Shown piece by piece: positions 30,631 to 43,331 of a DNA stretch of 64,000 nucleotides. Location of the stretch: NCBI GenBank assembly GCA_947650365.1, contig OX393551.1, positions 59,215,744 to 59,279,743 of the forward strand. Direction: 5' to 3'. Under the pieces are notes generated by a model, which searched no databases, was not told where the DNA came from, and saw nothing but the letters and a program-made list of their open reading frames with translations. Positions within the stretch are counted from its first letter, which is position 1. Each line of letters begins with the position of its first letter. Both the position numbers and the translations under genes were made by a program. This DNA is from Chamaelirium japonicum (Eukaryota > Streptophyta > Magnoliopsida > Liliales > Melanthiaceae).

Positions 30631-33104
30631 TCAGAGTCTGCTCATGTCCGCCCCACTGCCGCTCCCCTGGCGTCTCTTTTTTGACCTCTCGGTCTTGTAT
30701 CGTTCCACCGCATCAAGCGCGCCCTTCTAGAGGAGCTCATCGAGTTGCGCCTGGAGGTGGCTCTATTGGGCTCACAGATCGCGGGGGTGTGCCTCCTTCA
30801 TTGCGGCAATCTTGTCCTTCATAATGATAGCCTCGCTACGGAGTTGGGTGGGCTTTGCTTGCCCCGTATCCTTCTCCTTCAGGGCCTCTTGCAGCTTGGC
30901 GGTTGAGAGGGAGTGGGCTTCATCGGCAGAAGCCAGCTCGGATGCCAGGTTGGCCACCTACTGACGTAGTCCACCTCGGCTCTTAGCTTGTCGGACCGAT
31001 CCGCTTGGCGGAGTCAGTGGATGTGCTCATCTATCCGACGCTCCGAGCCCAGGAGGGAGTCATCGAAGAGATCAACGAGGCTCCCTCTAGTGGCGGCAAC
31101 ATTCTCGGCCAGAGTCCGGTTCACCTTTTCCACCAGTGAAGGTCAAGTAAGCAATCAGAAAGAAGAGCAGGGAAAAAAGAGGAAAACCAGGGTGTTACCT
31201 CGGCGAGCCTGTCAAAAATCACCATGAGCGGAGACTTGGCAAAAATGTTACGGTCGAAGATCTCACGAAGGTAGTGGGGGGCCCTGGCCACCTCGCCCAA
31301 GGAGGGCGAGGTCCCCGATGCCTCTTATCCTACGGAGCCTGCCGTGGGAGGAATATGGGCCGCAGGATTAGCTATGGTCAGATCCGGAGGAACTCGCGAG
31401 GACCCGCCTTCCCCACCGTCCAGGCGGGGTCCACCGAATTCCTCGCCCTGGACTAGTCCGATCTTGAAGCCTTAGGGCCCGAGCTTGAGGACTCGGATCT
31501 GATGGGCCCTAGGGTGGGAGCCTTGTAGATTAAACCCCCCAAGTCTCCAAGAGGGTCGGTGACCTCTTGGGCGCCCATGCGGACTGGGGCCAGGGACTTT
31601 GGAGGCGAGGTGACCGGGGCACCCGCGAGAGCAGGCCCCTAGAAGGGCGGGGGTGGCACGATCGGAGCTGGAGCGGTGACGGAGACTGGTTGAGCAGCCT
31701 CATCCTCCGAGCTGAGATCGGTGTCCGATCCTAGGCCCGCTTCGCGCATAGCGGCCTTCTTCTTCTCTGCCAGCACCCGGGCAAAAGCTTCCCGAGCAAG
31801 TCGTCCTCCCCCCCGAAGGGTGAGGGGGCCGCCAAGCAATCTTCCTCTTCTCTTTCCCCTTCTCCATTTCTGGAGTCATCACTGCAACAATGAGTGGTTT
31901 TGAGAGGTCGCCAGGGAAATCTCGCATCAAGATCTCAGTCATGAGAGACCCCACTTCCGCCATAGAGAGCAGGAGATTGACGCGCGAATCTTCGGGCTTG
32001 ATCATAATGACCTATCGTTGTGGAACAGAAGCCTCCGGAGCAGAGCCTGCTATAGCAGCAGTGGCAGAAGTAGTAGAAGGAAGAGCAGGGGGAGCACAAG
32101 GCTCACCTGAGGCAGCAGCTTCAACCGGAGGAGGTGGGGGCAGAGCAATCTTGGCCTCTCCGAGCATCTCCATGGTGTCAGCATCATCGAATCAAATAGG
32201 CGAGGCCCGCTTCTTCCCCATCCTCTTCGGCGGGACGCCTCCGGAGGTCCCAGCGCCTTGGGTCCCCTGGCCCGCACCAGCCCGGTAGGAGATAACGACC
32301 TTCTTCTTCCGTGCCATCTTTTGCTTAGTGGCGACGCCTCCGGTCTTGGCGTCCCTCAGCTAGAACGCGAAGTCAGGCGCGATGGCCTTCTTGGGAGTTT
32401 GCCCTCCCAAGAAGTCTAAGATAGCGGTATCGAGGGACCATTCCCTCGAGTCCATGATGCACTTCTTCGCGCCAGCTCGATACAAGCTGATCTCCTTGAA
32501 GACGGATAGAAGCGGCCTACCCAGGTGGCATGGGACACCCATGTGCCACCCTTGCCACTCCCCGGCAACCACGAACAAGTACTCCTTCTAGTACCTGTCC
32601 TTGTTCTCGATGGAGGAGAAGGGGAGCACCTCGCCAGGGCGTCCGACAAGGTAGAAGACGCCACAGCCAACGTCGTTGTAGGTAGAGCCCGCCTTGAGTA
32701 ACCATATTTTTAGGAGGTAGGAGAGCGGGATCTTCACGTTGAGGGCATCCTCGATCCGAGAGAGCCAGTAGAGATACCCCAGGAGTTGCCTATGAGTTGG
32801 GATGGGCATAAACCCGCCAACTCCAGCAGCTCGCCCGCCAGGCGATTTAGAGGGAGTCTGAGCCTGGACCACAGCAAACCCACTGAAACAATTGTCCCAG
32901 CCTCCCCAAGCGAGGCATGGTGGTTAGCAGGAGATGGGGAAGGATATTGGCGGCGACATGCAGGCTCTCCGAAATGGGTTGGCCGCCAGCATCCTTGAAC
33001 CAAACTATGGTGGGCTCGTTCAGAGGGGCTTCCTCTTCCTGACCACCCGGGCGGGTCACAGAGATAGGAATAGCAGCGACGGGCTCGTCCTGGGAGGTCG
33101 CCAC
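30631..33104 (-). pseudogene. Antisense accessory ORF of G1, right copy
   Basis: This is the counterpart of 1070-3543 with the same ATG (33104), the same nonsense codons (for example TAG at 32588-32590) and the same stop TGA (30631-30633). The probable intron lies at about 31123-31204. Differences from the left copy are single substitutions, such as a Gly-to-Trp reading near 32765. Shared stops show that decay came before the inverted duplication. Its function is unknown; the layout recalls the extra antisense ORF of Tat/Retand elements. Confidence 0.6.
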
Positions 33105-33259
33105 ATTAGGAGCAGGGGTGGAGGAAGATGCAATAAGAAGAGCGAGCTAGAAAAACGAGCTAGAAGAGCGAGCTATGAGAGCGAGCTAGAGGAGCGAGTT
33201 ACAAAGGCGAGCTGGAAGGGAGAGCTCTTTCACAGAAAGTGAGTAAAAGTCCTCACCCC

Positions 33260-33267
33260 TATTTATA
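33260..33267 (-). promoter_or_regulatory. TATA box of the antisense ORF, right arm
   Basis: The plus strand reads TATTTATA, that is TATAAATA on the minus strand, about 155 bases upstream of the ATG at 33104. It is conserved between the arms. Confidence 0.6.
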
Positions 33268-33889
33268 GGATCAGTGAAGGCATATGAAGCCATCAACATT
33301 TAATACGGAGCTCAACGTGCGAGGCGACGCCGTAGCAATCGTAAGGACAATCGCCTCTCTCCCGATCAGAGATTAATGCGTGTCCCTGTACACGGCCCCG
33401 CACCTGCACTGACGACAGCAACGCTAGCAACATCCCCCCTTGCCGATACGCGACTGATATCCAGTCAACCGGTGTGTGCCACGTGACGCGGCCCCGTACG
33501 AGGCTATTTAAAAATTCATGATGATGTCTAGCGCCTCGAGTCTCGATCCCACGCCCCATTAATGAGACGATACAGATAGAGGTCTGGATCTTTGTGATTC
33601 CCGAAGTCGGCTGCCATCTAACCTATAGAAGGGACCAATGATCGACTCCTAGACGGGCTTCGACCGTTCTGGATGCTCGCCTATCTAGGAGGGGGTAATG
33701 ATGGTGCCAAAGAATGCATACGACTCGTCGTCTACATGGCAGCAGCAGAGGGAGACACGATAAGACGAGGGAAGTTTTCCCCCCGAATGAGCTCAAGATT
33801 TGAAGCCAGCCCCAATTTTGGGGCAAACAGTATTGTGACCTGAATAGATCTTGGAAATTTAGAGAACACTCCCAAATAGCTCGCCCTAA

Positions 33890-34490
33890 TAGCTGCGATT
33901 AGATCGCATGCGGAATAGGTCGCTCATGGTCAGTGCTCACAACTCACCCGGGGCTCGCCCTAACCACCGAGATTAGGTCGCACGCAGAAGAGGTCGCCCG
34001 TGGCTGGCGCCACATCCCTCCCAAGGCTTACCCTGACCGCATGTGATTAAGTCGCACGCGGAAGAGGTCGCCCATGGCTGGTGCTCACAACTCACCCGGG
34101 GATTGCCCTGACCACCGAGATCAGGTCACACGTAGAAGAGGTTGCCCATGGCTGGTACCCACAGCTTGCCCGAGGCTTACCCTGACCGCATGCAATCAGG
34201 TCGCACGCGGAAGAGGTCGCCCATAGACGGTACTCATAGCTCGCCCGGGGCTCACCCTGACCGCTGAGATCAGGTCGCACGCGAAAGAAGTCGCCCGTGG
34301 TCGGTGCTCATAACTCGCCCGGGGCTCGCCCTGACCGCATGTGATTAGCTCGCACACGGAAGAGGTCGCCCATGGTCGGTACTCACAGCTCGACCGGACC
34401 TCGCCCTGACCGCCGAGATCAGGTTGCACATGGAAGAAGTCATCCGCGGCTGGTGTTCACAGCCCGCCCGAAGCTTATAGTAGCGGATCG
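33890..34490. repeat. 74-bp tandem array in G1, right copy (about 7-8 units)
   Basis: Units contain GAAGAGGTCGCCCATGG, CACAACTCGCCCGGGGC-like and CCCTGACCGCATG or CCCTGACCACCGAGATCAGG segments. It continues past the part matched in the left arm, because the window starts inside the left array. Confidence 0.85.
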
Positions 34491-35242
34491 TTGCATCGAC
34501 AGAGCAACATCTTCTACGAGGACTCATTCATGAGGTACAACGAATCAAAACCCTCGGTGCTTGCCAGCTGGAAAAAATACCCCAATCGCTGCCAGTATTC
34601 AATAGCTCGCCAGGGAGTTCACTCTGTCCGTAAGTGATCGGCTCGCATGCGGAAGAGATCGCTCCTGGCATGATTCCAAGAACACTTTGAAAGGCTCAAC
34701 ACCCACAACTCGGTCAGGATTTCACCCGATCAGGCAACATCCACAAAGGTCGCCTACAGTAAGGCGGTACCAAATCAATAGATGTCACCAACTCCGTAGA
34801 ACTACATGGACAACTGCGAGCCACAGGAGCCATCCAGAGTCGGTCTAGGACACCCTCGACTGGAGCCTTCCAGAATCTCTACCTAGCACGAATAAGACCA
34901 GCGCGCCTCCCCTCGCCACCGCCTGGCATCTTAAATAACAAAGGGCATTAAGGGCCCATATGGGCTGGCACGTGAAGGAATAGAAGATACGGGAAAGAGC
35001 GGCCTCGTATCCATCTCTGGCGATCTGCAAGAGTCTATAAAGGTACGTATGACCCCTGGCTCCAAAGTACAGGGTCAAAACTCAGAAAGCCTAACATTTT
35101 CTGATTACTTCAACACTCCCTTGTCTGAACCTTCACTGATTTGAGCATCGGAGGGTCTGCGCTCCTCACGGATCGAGCCAGCCGTTCTTATGTCTTCTTT
35201 GCCTTGCAGGTCAAGCTCACGAGCCAGTGAAAATTTCCACCA
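34491..35242 (+). repeat. Probable G1 3' LTR or 3' end
   Basis: It has a TATA box (TATAAAGG, 35036-35043), the phrase TTGAGCATCGGAGGGTCTGCG typical of Tat-type LTR ends (given here in part), and a terminus CCACCAACA at about 35242. There sequence switches to copia internal sequence (CCATCATGTTTCATGTG). The uninterrupted copia version is at about 8460-8490. The LTR start was not located, and a 5' LTR for comparison is not in the window. Confidence 0.55.
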
Positions 35243-35249
35243 ACAACCA

Positions 35250-35394
35250 TCATGTTTCATGTGATTGAAAATTTAATTTGAACTTATGGATACCACATAA
35301 GGAAATATGGGTAAAGTTTTGCTTTTGAAATTTGTATGCATAATATTGTTTAATTTCTTATTGCTTATTAAAATAATTGTGCCAAATGGGAGAG
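35250..35394 (+). other. Copia 3' internal sequence and polypurine tract (right copy)
   Basis: It matches 8323 to about 8475 inverted and ends in AAATGGGAGAG before the LTR at 35395. G1 is inserted at its left edge; the left copy lacks that insertion. Confidence 0.75.
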
Positions 35395-35898
35395 TGTTGG
35401 GTTTGGCCACACATTTGCCGCGTGTGAGCTTAAGGATGACCCAACATAAACCCTAAAGGATTGGACTTTAATAAAAAAGAAAGCCCATATGTTTTATGGT
35501 TAAGTGATGAATCACGGTCCTTCACCTAATCCTATGAATGATCATATTAGATTTCAGTAATTATGGTTTTGGAGTGTCCTAGTTCCTAGTTTAGTTATAA
35601 ATAGATGCCTCATCGATCTATTGAGGTAATCATTCAGTCAAAGACTAAACTAGAAATATCTTTCTCTCTCTCTCCTGTCCCTTTTGATTGGCTACAAGGT
35701 TTCGGCGACAAGGCTTCGATACAAGGACTGGTCTACATGCATGTTCATTCATGTTCGAGGGAGATACTCCAAGTACGGATCAAGCAAACCTCATTAGATC
35801 GCCATACCTGACGCATTATGGTTGGAGGTGTAATTTTCTTACTCTTTTCGATGTTGATATGAAAAGTCGAGTACTCATGCAAATTGATCTCTCACAGG
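35395..35898 (+). repeat. Copia 3' LTR (right copy)
   Basis: It starts TGTTGGGTTTGGCCACACA and has TTATAAATAGATG near 35595. It is the homologue of 7443-8322 with roughly 10% divergence. About 370 bp present in the left copy is missing here after GATGTTGATATG. A MITE begins at 35899. Confidence 0.7.
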
Positions 35899-36426
35899 TT
35901 AGCTGACGTCTATTTGGGAGGAATATTCTGGCTGTATCCGTGGTTTGATTATCACTTACATAAGACGGTTTATTAGGACGATTTTACCCTTAGAAGAGGG
36001 AAAACTAGGCCTGAAGAATTAGAAAAGAACCACCTAAACTAGGGTAAATGGAGAGCATATAAGGTTGGGTTAAATGATATTGAACGCAAAATGCTCATTT
36101 GAAACCTCGAGTAAATGACAGACTATGACTAGAGTATATCCTGTAACGAAGGGTAAATGGAGAGCATATAAGGTTGGGTTAATTGATATATTAAGGGTAT
36201 ATAAAATGGTCATTTGGGATCGACCTCAAGTAAATGACAGTCTATGATGAAAGTTATCCGGATAACGACAAACATTCCCCTAGTTTAGGGTTTTTTGTCT
36301 GACTCTCCAAGCCAAGCTTTCCCCCTTTCTTAGGGTAAAATCATCCCAGTAAAACCGCCTTATGTAAGTAACAATCAAACCATGAATATAGCTGGAATAT
36401 ACCCCCAAATAAACATTAGCTAATGA
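35899..36426. mobile_element. Fold-back MITE, about 530 bp
   Basis: Long inverted arms, about 35899-36047 and 36283-36426, begin TTAGCTGACGTCTATTTGGG and, inverted, TTAGCTAATGTTTATTTGGG. They share GTAAAATCATCC/GGACGATTTTACCC-type words. The middle holds two diverged direct copies of GGGTAAATGGAGAGCATATA. The TSD could not be fixed. The left copy at 7237-7442 keeps only one arm. Confidence 0.75.
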
Positions 36427-37484
36427 TGCAGCATACAAAGCTAAGGACTACATAATAGCACATGATCATCAATCACATGTTCAAATAATGCGGATCAACT
36501 GGGTCAACTTGGGCTCTGATGTCAGAATCTTGCAAAAGACCACATTCTGGATAGCTTTACAAGACCGATCTACAAAATTGATAACTTAGTAATCAGCCTC
36601 GATGCTATTTGGCCAAATAAGGTTGTTTTGAGCATTGTAGTCACACTTTAGCTATATTTGATAATTTTTTATTTTGTGCTTTTCGAGCCTATTTAGGATC
36701 CGAAATCTCTATGGATTCTGGCAATCATGGTTTTAAGCGATATTATGTTAGTTTTCGATCGAGTTCAGTGCAATTTTATATTTTTTTGGTAATTTTACAT
36801 TTTTGGTAAGTTACTATTTTTAATAATTTTGGGTTTTATGATTTTTTGTTTTTTATATATATCCTTGATTTGTAATGGCAGATGCAACTTTTGGATTTAT
36901 TAAATTTTTGAGAGGTACGTACGTACGTGTTCTCATTTCAGACTATAATTCTTAGTATTCTAAGGAACCAATAAGATCATAGATGCCCTTGTTTTTGGTA
37001 TTTTTGTTGTGCAAATCAACATGCACGGAGAAGATTGTGTCGAATCGTTCCTAATGTGTACATGAGGGATTGATCTGCACAAGTAATCTAGTTTTTTTAG
37101 GTCGATGTACGAATATCGAGTTTCCAAAGGATAATGTATAATTAGATTGATTTTCAGGGGGCTATATGAAAAAATCCCTTTAAACAACAAAGCTTCAAAT
37201 GATTCGATTAATAAACCTCTCATAAGCTGCAGTACCAAGTCCCTCCCTCATGTTGTGTCTCACTATCGAAATTCTCCTCACACACAAACATGAATTTAAA
37301 AAACAAAAAAACCCCACCAATCATCACTTATCTTTTTTTTTTTTTGAAAAAAACCCAATCGACCAATCAACAGTCATCACAAAGAACAGAGGAGGACTTA
37401 AAAAGAAGAAAAAAGAAAAAAAATTAAAGGCATGAAGAAGTAAGCAAACAATATAATGGACAAAGACTCCCAACCAAGCTTTGA
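36427..37484. other. A/T-rich intergenic sequence 3' of the peroxidase gene
   Basis: No ORF, RNA gene or element is recognised. A short (ACGT)n run lies near 36914-36930. The last ~100 bases are A-rich and should contain the 3' UTR of the peroxidase on the minus strand. Confidence 0.4.
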
Positions 37485-39098
<1,614 letters not shown>

Positions 39099-39154
39099 GG
39101 CTCGCTATAACAAGCTAGGGTTTGAGTTGCATCTCTTGGGCATCAAGGGAGGGC

Positions 39155-39162
39155 TATATATA
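39155..39162 (-). promoter_or_regulatory. TATA box of the peroxidase gene
   Basis: TATATATA lies about 57 bases upstream of the ATG at 39098, so the 5' UTR would be short. It is the best core-promoter candidate in this upstream region. Confidence 0.65.
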
Positions 39163-39479
39163 GATGAGTGACCGACCAACTTGCAGTTATGTACTGCTCC
39201 ATGCATGCAACTTGGCGTACATTGATCATGTAGGTTTCATGCTATGTGGTTATGCATGTGTTGACTTGGATCTAGGCATGCTGCATGGTTTCAAACTATT
39301 AGGCGTGAAGAATCCAAAGACATGTATGCATGGATGCAAATACCTAATCCAGTTTGACTTACTTGTGTTTTTGGATAATTAACTAGTGACATATTAATGT
39401 TAGCAAAAACCAGGCATGTGCTTGTGGCTTGGACCCAATGAAGGTGGTCTACCCTACCAATAATTGGCATCTTAGAAAA

Positions 39480-39734
39480 GGGTAAATTACACTTTACCCC
39501 TTTGAAGTTTAGCCCAAAATAGCTTAACCCCTCTGAATTTTTTTTCGTTCCAAATTGATCCATATTGTTTTCAATGGTAGTACAATAGGACCTTTTGTCA
39601 ATTACTTAATTTCTTCTTTTGATAATTTTTATCTAATAAAAACTGAATTGAAAGGGGCAAAATGTACATTTATTTACTATAGAGGGGCTAAGACATTTAG
39701 GGATAAGCATTGGGGGGTAAAGTGCAATCTACCC
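39480..39734. mobile_element. MITE with about 21-bp TIRs (GGGTAAATTACACTTTACCCC)
   Basis: The left end, 39480-39500, and the inverted right end, 39714-39734, match at 19 of 21 positions. Flanks are TTAGAAAA and TAAGAAAC, a possible imperfect TSD. Two more diverged copies lie at 40210-40401 and 16683-16890. It is about 380 bp upstream of the peroxidase ATG, so it could affect that promoter. Confidence 0.75.
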
Positions 39735-39775
39735 TAAGAAACCTTACAATAGGAGAGACAAAAAAATTAAGATGA

Positions 39776-40160
39776 GGTTTGACTAAATTTGGGAACGTGA
39801 AAAGTTCGTTCCATGAGTTTCTCTGCCAAGTCATAAAAAATGTACTAAATTTGACTATTGGCAAAAGTACTCTCAGCTGCAATAGTAAATGGCTGTGCAC
39901 ATTGTTGCAACAACCATTACCAACTTCTCTCACCTCAAAAAAAAAAAAAAAACATTGGATCAATTCAATAAATGGACGAGCTGATAGGATCAAGTAGGTT
40001 TTTAATCAATCACCGGACACACAAGATTACCAAAGGACTTTTTCGGTGGCTAAAAATGGTCGTTTATATTCTTTTTGGACTGCTTGGCCGTCGAAATTGG
40101 TGGCCGCATATGTCTGTCACAAAATGCTTAAACAGTAAGGGCCGCTGCTTAGGGGGTGTT
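39776..40160. repeat. Dispersed duplicate A (partner 56122-57070)
   Basis: Shared stretches include TTGGGAACGTGAAAAG, TGTACTAAATTTGACTATTGG, AACCATTACCAACTTCTC and ATGGACGAGNTGATAGGATC, in the same order and strand at 56122-57070. The partner is interrupted by a short LINE. No gene is visible in either copy. Confidence 0.85.
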
Positions 40161-40209
40161 TGGTATGTGGAACAATTGTTCCCCTTAATCCTCTTCCAAT
40201 ACACCCTTT

Positions 40210-40401
40210 TGTGACTGTAGTTTTTTTCGTTCCAAATTGGTCCCTATAGTTTTCAATGGTAGCACAAAATGCCCTTCTGTCAATTAATTAATTTCTTCTT
40301 TTGATAATTTTTATTTAATAAAAACTGAATTGAAAGGGGCAAAATGTACATTTATTTACTATAGGGGGGCTAAGACATTTTGGGATAAAATGCAATCTAC
40401 C
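40210..40401. mobile_element. Second copy of the 39480 MITE family
   Basis: It shares TTCTTTTGATAATTTTTAT, AAAACTGAATTGAAAGGGGC and the terminal GCAATCTACCC with 39480-39734. The left terminus is degraded and no TSD is clear. Confidence 0.6.
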
Positions 40402-40605
40402 CTAGAAAACCTTACAATAGAAGAAACAAAAAAACTAAAAATGTTTTGAATGAAATAAGTTTGAAGGATGAAGGTTAATTGTGAGATATAAAAAATAATG
40501 TTTATTATAAACCACACAATACCTATTAAAGAACTAAAAAAGTGAGATTGATTCAACCAAGTCTGAAAAATTTTGATATAATAAATAAATAAATGAAACA
40601 AGTTT

Positions 40606-40860
40606 CTAAAATAAGATGCGGTTTGACTATAGTTCTGGGTCCCATTTGATCATGGTGGATCTGAAGGGAATCACTATCCTCTGCTTACCTAATCCATCCA
40701 ATTCCGACCAATTTGATAATTTTTTATTCCCGAGGACGTATTCCAAATTGTACCACATCTTAACGCAGAAGAAATCAATGGTGAACAGATGATGTAAACA
40801 TACATATAGAGCTCCAAACTAAGGCATGTTTAACGGCTGACCTAGGGTTTTAATGAGTTG
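40606..40860. repeat. Long direct repeat at the 3' side of LINE a
   Basis: About 255 bp from CTAAAATAAGATG to ATGAGTTG, directly abutting the poly-T (LINE poly-A tail) at 40861. The matching copy, 43069-43331, begins at the LINE's truncated 5' end. The repeat therefore has the exact arrangement of a target-site duplication, though very long. The two copies differ by roughly 10%. Confidence 0.8.
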
Positions 40861-40892
40861 TTTTTTTTTTTTAGAAATCCCTCTAAGATTGA

Positions 40893-41011
40893 GGGGGGGG
40901 GGGGGGGGGGGGTTCGGCCTGGACCCCAACCTGTTTATTAGAAAGAAGAGAGGGGGGGGGGGGGGGGGGGGGGGTTCGGCCTGGACCCCAACCTGTTTAT
41001 TAGAAAGAAGA

Positions 41012-41067
<56 letters not shown>
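40893..41067. repeat. Poly-G tracts in the LINE a 3' UTR (20, 23 and 54 G)
   Basis: Uninterrupted G runs lie at 40893-40912, 40952-40974 and 41014-41067, separated by two copies of a 39-bp segment. At the homologous place LINE c has only GAGGGAGGG. Long proline/glycine ORFs here are artefacts of the runs. Confidence 0.9.
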
Positions 41068-41069
<2 letters not shown>

Positions 41070-41322
41070 TGGGGGTGTACAATTACAGCACAGGGATTGC
41101 TAATATAAAGGTTCAACAGAAAAGCCTTCGCTCCCTTCGAAGCACAAGACGCCCAAGGTGGACCAGCGACTTCGTCATGAGGATAGTCCGATCTGCCGAC
41201 AGTGAGCGGCCCTCGAAGGTTCTCTGATTCCTCTCCGGCCATAAGGACCACGAGATCCCTATGGCAAGCATATCCCAAGCGCGTCTGTTCGGACCCCTTA
41301 AACGCCTGCGACACCATCGTTT

Positions 41323-42531
41323 CTACAATTCTGCTACGATATCCAGAATTGGTCTGACACCCAAGCGGTTAGTGAAGTGGGTCCACACAGTCCTCAAGTA
41401 GTCGCACCCCATCAACAGGTGGTCAGCACCCTCCTCTTCCCTGCAGCACAGGCCGGAAGAAGGGTCAGAGACCCCCGAATGGTTCGGCCGCATAAGGTTG
41501 ACATTCGTAAAGATTATGTTCTGGAGCGTGAGAAGCATGAAGATTTTCGTCTTGGGGGGGGCACTTGGTCCGCCAGATAGCCTTCGTCGGAGGGCAAGGG
41601 ATCCCCCCAAGTTCAGAAAGGAGTAACAGCTCTGGACGGAGTAGACCCCCGAGCTGGTCCATCGCCATCCCGCCTGGTCAGGCGAATCCGAGAGGAAAAT
41701 CCCTCTTAGGAGCTCCAACAGCTGGTCGAGCTCCTGAATGAGTTCCGGAGGAACGGGCCCTGAGAACCTTGATCTCCAGTCAGTAATCCCCCCACATACC
41801 TAAGCCTGGGGAACGAACCGAAGCCTGTCTAATAGGAGCCAGGGCGTAAAGATTGAAAAACAACGTCCTCAACGGGAGTTCACCCAACCAAATGTCCTCC
41901 CAGAAATGAATCTTCAGCCCGCTCCCCACGACCAACCTGGAACCGCAGCGAAATATTCGAGAGACCTTGGAGATGCCCTTCCAGAAAGGTAAGATCGGAC
42001 CGGAGACTCGTGATCTGGAATGAAAGGGAGAGAATCTTCTGAAGTATCTTGCCGAGATCACATTCCTCCAGATGTCCCCGGCACCTATGTGCAGCCTCCA
42101 CCACCATTTCCCCAGCATTGCCTGATTGAAATCACGCAGGTTCAGGACTCCGAACCCCCCCTTGCTCCTTGGATTTGCAGACACTACCCCAAACTAGAAG
42201 GGGATATGACCCTGCATCGCCAGAGGCCCCTCTCTACAAGAAATTTTGGCGAAGCCGGTCAATCCTGCTGATAACCCAAGCCGGTAAGTGGTAGAAGGAG
42301 AGATAGTAGAAAGGGATTGTCGATAGGACGTAGTTGACAAGAGTCAGACGCCCCCCCGATCGAGAGCAGGTTCCTATTCCTCCCGGCCAGCCGCTTCTCC
42401 AACCTCTGGATGAGTTCAAGCCAACCATCTCGTGGAAGGCGCCTGTCTGAGATCGATATCCCCAAGTAGCGAAAAAGTAGGGAGCCAATTCCGCAGCCAA
42501 GGATGAACAATAGATCACGAGGGAGGTCCTG

Positions 42532-42573
<42 letters not shown>

Positions 42574-43068
42574 GTAGTATATGGCTGACTTCGCGAAGTT
42601 GACCTTCAGCCCCGATGCCAGACGGAAGCACTGCAAGAGGAGCCTGAGGACCATCGCTTGAACCCGGTCGGCCCTAAGGAACAACAGGGTGTCATCTGTG
42701 AAGTGGAGGTTGGAGACCTCCCAACTCTCTGATCTGATGCCTTCTAGGAGGCCCAACTGGACCTTCTGTCTCAACACCACGTCGAAGATATCCACCACCA
42801 GGATGAAGAGGAAAGGAGAAAGGGGTCAACCCTGCTTGCTTCCTCCACGCATCAGAAAAGAGTTGCCCACTTCCCCATTGATAATGCATGAAAGTCTGGA
42901 GGAGAAGAGGCAGTCTCCGATCCAGTCGAGCCAAGTGGAGGGGAGTCCCCTACGTCACAGGCTCTCGAGAAGGAAACCCCAGCCGAGCCTATCAAAGACC
43001 TTCTCGAAGTCGAGTTTGAGAAGCATCGCCTCACCACGCCCTTCGTGAAGGTGGTAAAGAATAAGATC
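41323..43068 (-). pseudogene. LINE a ORF2 remnant (reverse transcriptase C-terminal half and zf-RVT)
   Basis: From 43068 downwards the minus strand reads GEAMLLKLDFEKVFD, then PLSPFLFILVVDIFDVVL, then the active-site box LHFTDDTLLF (FTDD for the usual YADD/FADD) near 42690. A 37-base C run (42535-42571) interrupts it as poly-Gly. GKWWWRLHIGAGDIWRNVI follows (about 42080), and a zf-RVT region with CCREEEGADHLLMGCDYLRTVW near 41400-41450. Frames shift several times. It is inactive. Confidence 0.85.
42535..42571. repeat. Poly-C tract (37 C) inside LINE a ORF2
   Basis: This is a G run on the coding strand, lying after KSAIYYLGG. Comparable LINE c sequence has a short non-repetitive segment there. 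Confidence 0.9.
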
Positions 43069-43331
43069 CTAAAATAAGATGAGGTTTGACTGTAGTTCTG
43101 GGTCCCATTTGATCATGGAGGATCTGAAGGGAATCATTATCCTCTGCTTACCTAATCCAACAAACTCTCCTATTCTAACCAATTTGACAATTTTTTATTC
43201 CCGAGGACATATTCCAAATTGTACCACATCTTAGTGAAGAAGAAATCGATGGTGAACAGATGATGTAACCATACATATAGAGCTCCAAACTAAGGCAAGT
43301 TTAATGGATGACCAAGGTTTTTTATGAGTTG
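43069..43331. repeat. Long direct repeat at the 5' side of LINE a
   Basis: This is the partner of 40606-40860. It contains GGTCCCATTTGATCATGG, TTATTCCCGAGGACATATTC and ATAGAGCTCCAAACTAAGGC and ends in ATGAGTTG. After that point the unduplicated flank (TGGATCATGATAT) continues. Confidence 0.8.

Larger units (their letters stand above)
26938..34247 (+). repeat. Right arm of the inverted duplication (partner 1-7236)
   Basis: This is homologous to 1-7236 in reverse orientation from 26938 (paired with 7236) outward. The far end is set by the window start, not by loss of similarity. It has one more 74-bp unit than the left arm and one extra A near 27990 that breaks the pol frame, so each arm carries private changes. 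Confidence 0.95.
40861..43068 (-). mobile_element. LINE a: 5'-truncated L1 retrotransposon
   Basis: The plus strand opens with 12 T (the poly-A tail) and the 3' UTR, and ends at 43068 inside the reverse-transcriptase region. It is flanked by the ~255-bp direct repeat. The 3' UTR carries a 39-bp segment (TTCGGCCTGGACCCCAACC...) in two copies separated by poly-G tracts. Confidence 0.9.

Noticed and set aside
34845-35078. 77-codon minus-strand ORF
   Set aside because: It lies within the LTR-like end of G1 and has no recognisable domain.
40819-41317. ORFs encoding poly-Pro or poly-Gly proteins
   Set aside because: They arise only from the poly-G tracts in the LINE 3' UTR.
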